A stretch of 43,462 nt of DNA from a virus: the IMG/VR virus record IMGVR_UViG_3300031841_005801, positions 1-43,462 of that record. One strand, written 5' to 3'. Position numbers and translations under genes: made by a program. Each line of letters begins with the position of its first letter. Within the stretch, counting starts at the first letter, position 1. This document shows, in pieces, positions 40,041 through 43,462 of the stretch. The notes beneath the pieces were generated by a model. That model was given only the letters and a program-made list of their open reading frames with translations, had not been told where the DNA came from and made no database searches.

Positions 40041-40454
40041 ATGAGTCAAAAAGTCTTATCTATAAACGGTGTACCTGTTCAAGTAGAGGTTTCTGATACT
40101 GAGAGGAAACGACAACAAGGGCTAATGGGAAGAAGGCACCTTTCTCCAGGCACTGGGATGCTGTTTGTTTTTCCAAAAGAGCAGGGTCTCGGATTCTGGA
40201 TGAAAAATACAATGGTGCCTCTATCAATTGCTTTCATATCTAAGTCAGGACAAATACTGAACATTGAAGAAATGTACCCTTATGATCTTACAACAGTTAG
40301 ATCTCAAGGAGACGCCCTTTGTGCTCTTGAAGTTCCATCAGGCTGGTTTAAAAGAAACGGAATCCACCCGGGTGATATTGTCAACGGTATCGAAGACAAG
40401 GCTCTTGTAACTGAATCTCGAATTAGAGAAATCATTAGGGAGTTTTTAAAATGA
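40041..40454 (+). CDS. DUF192 protein with C-terminal IIREFLK helix
   Basis: 137 residues. The DUF192 domain shows VSDTERKRQQGLMGRRHL, GTGMLFVFPKEQ, GFWMKNTMVPLSIAFI, ALEVPSGWFKRNGIHPGD. Unlike many bacterial DUF192 proteins it has no signal peptide. The last 14 residues (TESRIREIIREFLK) are nearly the same as the N-terminal leader of the 5794 protein, an added module. Function of DUF192 is unknown. A near-inverted repeat TATCTATAGAGATA lies just before it. ATGA overlap with the next gene. Confidence 0.8.
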   Translation: MSQKVLSINGVPVQVEVSDTERKRQQGLMGRRHLSPGTGMLFVFPKEQGLGFWMKNTMVPLSIAFISKSGQILNIEEMYPYDLTTVRSQGDALCALEVPSGWFKRNGIHPGDIVNGIEDKALVTESRIREIIREFLK

Positions 40455-41023
40455 AAAATCTATTCTCTTTGCTCTTTTTACTTCCCCTTCTTTCGTGCGG
40501 AAAGGCAGAGATTAAAGCTGAAAAAGCAGAAGACACGAGCCATCTCGAGAGGAACTGGGAGACTTGGGATACATGCAGCCAGAAGCCTGGCGATCATCCG
40601 TGTAATTTTAAACTTGTCGATCAAGACGGAAAAGAGGTAGAGCTGTATGACTATTACGGCAAAGTAATTATAATAGATCTTTCGACAATGTGGTGTGGTG
40701 TCTGCCAGCACGCAGCTCCTATTGGTAAATCACTTGTTGAGGAATACGGCGAAGACAATGTCGTCTGGTTGACGATCTTGGTGGAAGATGAATCCGGGCT
40801 TGCTCCAGATCAGGATGATTTACAGCGATGGGTTGACAGATATGGCGCAGCCCCTCCGGTGCTTGCTGGTGACAGATCTCTAATAGATCCAAATGCAGAG
40901 GATGGGTATCCGGTGACTGGCTGGCCGACCTTTGCTGTTGTTAACAGAGAGATGGTTATCACAAACGGCCTTAACGGCTGGAGCGAATCTTATATAAGAT
41001 CATGGGTTGAAAATAGCTTGTAA
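40451..41023 (+). CDS. thioredoxin/TlpA-like lipoprotein
   Basis: 190 residues. The lipoprotein signal (MKNLFSLLFLLPLLSC) has a lipobox Cys16 followed by Gly-Lys. The thioredoxin-fold domain has FKLVDQDGKEVELYDYYGK, IIIDLSTMWCGVCQHAAP with the CxxC pair Cys82/Cys85, and GWPTFAVVNRE with the cis-Pro. It resembles TlpA/ResA reductases. It would be anchored to the periplasmic face of a host membrane, handling disulfides or cytochrome-type substrates. Phage-coded lipoprotein thioredoxins are unusual. It could also exclude superinfecting phages. Confidence 0.82.
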   Translation: MKNLFSLLFLLPLLSCGKAEIKAEKAEDTSHLERNWETWDTCSQKPGDHPCNFKLVDQDGKEVELYDYYGKVIIIDLSTMWCGVCQHAAPIGKSLVEEYGEDNVVWLTILVEDESGLAPDQDDLQRWVDRYGAAPPVLAGDRSLIDPNAEDGYPVTGWPTFAVVNREMVITNGLNGWSESYIRSWVENSL

Positions 41024-41052
41024 ATTACAAGATTTGTATATAATATTAGACT

Positions 41053-41307
41053 ATGGGCTCAAAACAGTGGGTTGTTTATTTGCTTGAATGTTCTGACAGT
41101 TCGTTCTATTGCGGTGTAACTAACAATATTGATAGAAGGTTGCATGAGCACAATACAAGCAAGCGAGGTGCAAAATATACCAGGTCAAGGAGACCCGTTC
41201 ACCTAATAGCTTCTATGAGTGCAAGCTCTAGGTCAGAAGCCCAATCTCTAGAATCTAGAGTTAAAAAGATGAAAAAGTCAGAGAAGTTAAAGTTCTTCAT
41301 GCAATAG
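41053..41307 (+). CDS. GIY-YIG nuclease domain protein (UPF0213-like)
   Basis: 84 residues. WVVYLLECSDSSFYCGVTNN gives the GIY-YIG pair as VYL and YCG. NIDRRLHEHN supplies the catalytic Arg. YTRSRRPVHLIASM and EAQSLESRVKKMKKSEK (with the metal-binding Glu) complete the small stand-alone domain. It is like UPF0213/YhbQ and SLX1-type nucleases. It may cut branched or damaged DNA. A TATAAT-like TATATAATAT precedes it. Confidence 0.85.
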   Translation: MGSKQWVVYLLECSDSSFYCGVTNNIDRRLHEHNTSKRGAKYTRSRRPVHLIASMSASSRSEAQSLESRVKKMKKSEKLKFFMQ

Positions 41308-41315
41308 TTATCTAT

Positions 41316-42011
41316 ATGGTTCCATTTGAGCAAATACTGAAAGACTGGAGAAGAATTCTAGAGTCAGGCAGCGTCGATGAAAAGTTTGGGCCAAAATCTC
41401 TAAGAGTCCTGGATTTTGATCATACAGTTGCTTTTACTGGAGAGAAAGTCTATATAATGAGCCCAGAAGGAAAGATAGTTGATACTCTGGATTCTGAAGA
41501 GTATTCTCATCATGAATTTACAAAAGACGAAGCGATGGCTGGATACTATTATGACTTTAGAGAATTCGATGACGTCAATACAAAGGCTGCAAAAGAAAAC
41601 CCGCATGTGACCGCAATCCTTAGAAATTTTGTGAACGCAGGGCCGGAAAGAATAATAGTAATACTCACAGCAAGAAATCAAGAGGCCGAGGATGGCATTA
41701 GGAGCTATCTTGAATCCATAGGAATTGATCACTCTAGTGTTAGTGTAGTTGGTGTAGGAAGCTCACAACCTCAAAAGAAAGTTGATGTTGTTAAACAAAT
41801 GCTTGATAAGTATGATACAATAAAGGCAGTAAGCTTCTTTGATGACTCAGTGGCAAATACAGATGAGATGAAAAATTTTCTTGACTCCTATAGCAAGGAG
41901 CCAGGCAAAAGAATTGATTTTGATGTTGCCATAGTAGATTCAGAAGGAAAGCTAGTTAGGATGCCAGGATACAGATCTAAAAGGAGAAGAGATGTTAAAA
42001 GTAGGCGATAG
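41316..42011 (+). CDS. HAD superfamily phosphatase-like protein
   Basis: 231 residues. A helical leader (FEQILKDWRRILESGS) precedes LRVLDFDHTVAFT, HAD motif I (Asp33/Asp35). IVILTARNQEA is motif II, KKVDVVKQML supplies motif III Lys, and VSFFDDSVANTDEM is motif IV. The C-terminus is basic (YRSKRRRDVKSRR). It probably dephosphorylates a nucleotide, sugar or nucleic-acid end. The start ATG is the last part of TTATCTATATG, and no clear ribosome site is seen, so the start is somewhat uncertain. Confidence 0.78.
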   Translation: MVPFEQILKDWRRILESGSVDEKFGPKSLRVLDFDHTVAFTGEKVYIMSPEGKIVDTLDSEEYSHHEFTKDEAMAGYYYDFREFDDVNTKAAKENPHVTAILRNFVNAGPERIIVILTARNQEAEDGIRSYLESIGIDHSSVSVVGVGSSQPQKKVDVVKQMLDKYDTIKAVSFFDDSVANTDEMKNFLDSYSKEPGKRIDFDVAIVDSEGKLVRMPGYRSKRRRDVKSRR

Positions 42012-42189
42012 AGTTTTTCCAATAATGAACATGGGAAACACAGGTACAATTGTCGAAGTAAGAATAGAGAAATCAAACAACTGGATGGTTGGCGGAGCTT
42101 CTTCAGGTGTTAGGAGGTTAATTGTTAAGCATGACGATGGTGTAGTTATAAACTATACGTCGAACGATTTGATGAGGCTAGATGATTAA
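41992..42189 (+). CDS. small KOW-like protein of the MKVGD family
   Basis: 65 residues (MLKVGDRVFPIMNMGNTGTI, then VEVRIEKS), overlapping the HAD gene by 20 bases with AAGGAGAAG upstream. Small barrel as in the proteins at 34235 and 35911. The C-terminal part reads VKHDDGVVINYTSNDLMRL. Function unknown. Confidence 0.6.
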   Translation: MLKVGDRVFPIMNMGNTGTIVEVRIEKSNNWMVGGASSGVRRLIVKHDDGVVINYTSNDLMRLDD

Positions 42190-42413
42190 TGTCTGAAGAA
42201 ATTAAAAGAATGGAAGAGGCCATACGCAAGCTTGAGAGTGAGGTTGATACTTTAAAATCTGGCCCTCAGAGAAAAGAAAGAAAGCAAATTTTAAAATCTA
42301 TTGCTGACCTATCCCGAGCCATTTTCTCAAGAAATAATCTTGAAATCTTTCTCTCTCTCACATCTCTTGTAATATCTACGTGTATAGCACTCTATCTTGC
42401 ATTTTTTCAGTAG
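42189..42413 (+). CDS. coiled-coil protein with C-terminal membrane anchor
   Basis: 74 residues, TAATG junction. A coiled coil (EIKRMEEAIRKLESEVDTLK) is followed by a C-terminal membrane helix (LEIFLSLTSLVISTCIALYL). Tail-anchored; role unknown. A small minus-strand protein at 42724 has the same layout. Confidence 0.55.
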   Translation: MSEEIKRMEEAIRKLESEVDTLKSGPQRKERKQILKSIADLSRAIFSRNNLEIFLSLTSLVISTCIALYLAFFQ

Positions 42414-42446
42414 GATTGCCGGCCTTTCCTGTCACTTTCTATTACG

Positions 42447-42452
42447 TATAAT
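42447..42452 (+). promoter_or_regulatory. TATAAT -10 element
   Basis: CGTATAATAGATAC lies 21 bases before the GTG at 42473, with AGGAGA as ribosome site. No -35 at the usual distance. Confidence 0.4.
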
Positions 42453-42472
42453 AGATACATAGGAGAAAAATC

Positions 42473-42727
42473 GTGTCAACTTCAGATTTTTCAGATCTCT
42501 CTAGCTTGTTAGAATCTTATAATACACAGCCAGTGTACATATTGAGCGGATCAGGATTTACCTGGTACTATAGCGAGGCAAAGAGAACAATGGTTAGAGT
42601 TTCTCGAGGCTCTGAGTGTATATTTTGCGAGGAAGATCCAGAGGCAAAAGAAAAATACATCGTTCAGATCGGATCAGAGATTTTCTCTGTCCCGAAAGAA
42701 GATTTGATTGAAGTTGGCTGGAACTAA
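42473..42727 (+). CDS. unknown small protein
   Basis: 84 residues from GTG. Helical start (FSDLSSLLESYN) then beta strands (VYILSGSGFTWYYSEAK, YIVQIGSEIFSVPKEDL). Not recognised. Converges with the minus-strand gene, the two stops overlapping by four bases. Confidence 0.5.
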   Translation: MSTSDFSDLSSLLESYNTQPVYILSGSGFTWYYSEAKRTMVRVSRGSECIFCEEDPEAKEKYIVQIGSEIFSVPKEDLIEVGWN

Positions 42728-42951
42728 AATATAAAGAAAGAAATTAGAAAGCCTGATATGAATCCAGCAAGGAAGAAACCGAGAATGGATAGTCTTCTGC
42801 TTTCAATGTCTCTTCTATCAGATTCAATTTGAGAATTTAGCATGACTTCTAGAACATGCAACTCTCTTGCTCTTTGTGCAAGTTCGCTTTGAATTCTGTC
42901 TAGGTGCTCTTCTCTTTCTTTTAAAAGTGTGGGATGGGGTATTATTTTCAT
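42724..42951 (-). CDS. small coiled-coil membrane-anchored protein
   Basis: 75 residues from the ATG at 42951 (GGAAAG upstream); a longer in-frame start at 42999 would overlap the opposite gene's start. A coiled coil (EEHLDRIQSELAQRARELHV) leads to a C-terminal membrane helix (LSILGFFLAGFISGFLISFF). Tail-anchored; function unknown. Divergent from the protease gene. Confidence 0.5.
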   Translation of the reverse strand: MKIIPHPTLLKEREEHLDRIQSELAQRARELHVLEVMLNSQIESDRRDIESRRLSILGFFLAGFISGFLISFFIF

Positions 42952-42997
42952 TTTTTCTTTCCGCCTATACATATTATATGTAAAAATGGAGTCATGC

Positions 42998-43462
42998 ATG
43001 AAAAAAAATACACTTTTTCTCCTCTTTCTTTCTCTTTTTTTCCTATCGGGTCATTCACAGGCTAATGATTCAAGTCTAACCTTACCAGCTCATTCTGGCC
43101 CGGAAAGAAGCTTTGAAAGTGTTTCAAGTGCGTCTGTTATAGTTGTTACTCAATTCGGGTATGGAACTGGAACAGTTGTAAAATATAAGAAGAAAACTTT
43201 TGTGTTAACAGCGAACCACGTTGTTTCTTCGATGTTTGGTGAAGAAGTTTCTCCCACTATAATCAAAGAGGGGGAGACAGTAGGTGCAGACGTAATATAC
43301 AGAGACCCTACATCTGATATTGCTGTTCTATCTCTGAAGTCAAGCTTGGATGTTAAACCGTATAAACTCTCGTTCCCGAGGAGAGATGTCTCGCTTGGAG
43401 ATTCAGTTGGATATTGCGGATATCCCAACAGGAGAGATATGTCTTGCTTTGTCGGAAGGGTC
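42998..43462 (+). CDS. secreted trypsin-like serine protease (3' end outside window)
   Basis: 155 codons visible, open to the right edge. A signal peptide (MKKNTLFLLFLSLFFLSGHSQA) is followed by a chymotrypsin/HtrA-like domain: VIVVTQFGYGTGTVV, FVLTANHVVSS with the catalytic His, and RDPTSDIAVLSL with the catalytic Asp. The Ser motif lies beyond the window. Family members of this HtrA/DegP type cut proteins in the periplasm. It shares a short divergent promoter gap with the coiled-coil gene. GGAG lies seven bases before the ATG. Confidence 0.78.
   Translation, partial: MKKNTLFLLFLSLFFLSGHSQANDSSLTLPAHSGPERSFESVSSASVIVVTQFGYGTGTVVKYKKKTFVLTANHVVSSMFGEEVSPTIIKEGETVGADVIYRDPTSDIAVLSLKSSLDVKPYKLSFPRRDVSLGDSVGYCGYPNRRDMSCFVGRV

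Overview
The window reads as one continuous, tightly packed stretch of a large tailed double-stranded DNA phage. About 77 genes lie almost end to end. Nearly all are on the + strand, and many are joined by ATGA, TAATG or GTGA stop/start overlaps. There is no rRNA, no recognisable tRNA and no bacterial housekeeping operon. Instead there are many short unknown genes mixed with phage-borne nucleotide metabolism, a replicative polymerase, a phage sigma factor, a chaperonin and small structural-looking paralogues. The gene content (ThyX, C-family polymerase, phage GroEL, short MKIT...IIREEL-type leaders, nucleotidyltransferase fusions) resembles large marine myovirus-like phages. The host is probably Gram-negative, judging from a lipoprotein and spanin-like genes. 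Phage type and host are inferred, not shown.

Layout. (1) 1-10.9 kb, nucleotide and DNA synthesis: thyX (cut by the left edge), a minus-strand pair (metalloprotease-like protein and small membrane protein), a nucleoside deoxyribosyltransferase-like gene, a DnaE-type polymerase, a kinase/thymidylate-synthase-like fusion, a sugar-nucleotide epimerase with a cupin, thymidine kinase, a DHH phosphoesterase and dCMP deaminase. (2) 10.9-18.1 kb: a superoxide-dismutase-like protein, acidic virion-like proteins, a ribbon-helix-helix-like protein, membrane/coiled-coil genes that could form a lysis cassette, and a pterin carbinolamine dehydratase-like protein. (3) 18.1-24.8 kb: a nucleotidyl-transfer cluster with a pol-beta-type transferase, a calcineurin-like phosphoesterase and a 1491-residue protein joining an HxGH nucleotidylyltransferase, a ligase-like domain and a second pol-beta-type domain. 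(4) 24.8-31.4 kb: acidic proteins, the clearest terminator, GroEL, a sigma factor that stops before region 4.2, and a separate small protein carrying a region-4.2-like helix-turn-helix. (5) 31.4-36.1 kb: an accessory zone with three copies of one structural-looking protein, an RNase H-like DUF458 protein, tiny membrane proteins, a family of small MKVGD (KOW-like) proteins including a broken copy, and a 321-base stretch without a confident gene that holds a dense series of predicted RNA hairpins. (6) 36.1-43.5 kb: TilS-like ATPase, CBS-less IMPDH/GMP reductase, XPD/DinG-like helicase, membrane protein, DUF192 protein, thioredoxin-like lipoprotein, GIY-YIG nuclease, HAD phosphatase, small membrane proteins and a secreted trypsin-like protease cut by the right edge.

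How it may fit together. Regions 1 and 6 would remodel host nucleotide pools and copy the phage genome. The split sigma factor, with AT-rich -10-like elements that mostly lack a visible -35, suggests phage-directed transcription in the style of T4 late genes. Several otherwise unrelated proteins share short N- or C-terminal helical leaders with [LI]-x-E sites. These resemble the capsid-targeting leaders of T4 internal proteins, so some of the enzymes may be packaged in the virion. The most unusual items are the structured RNA candidate at 35.43-35.62 kb, the kinase/TS-like fusion, the split sigma factor and the triple nucleotidyltransferase protein.
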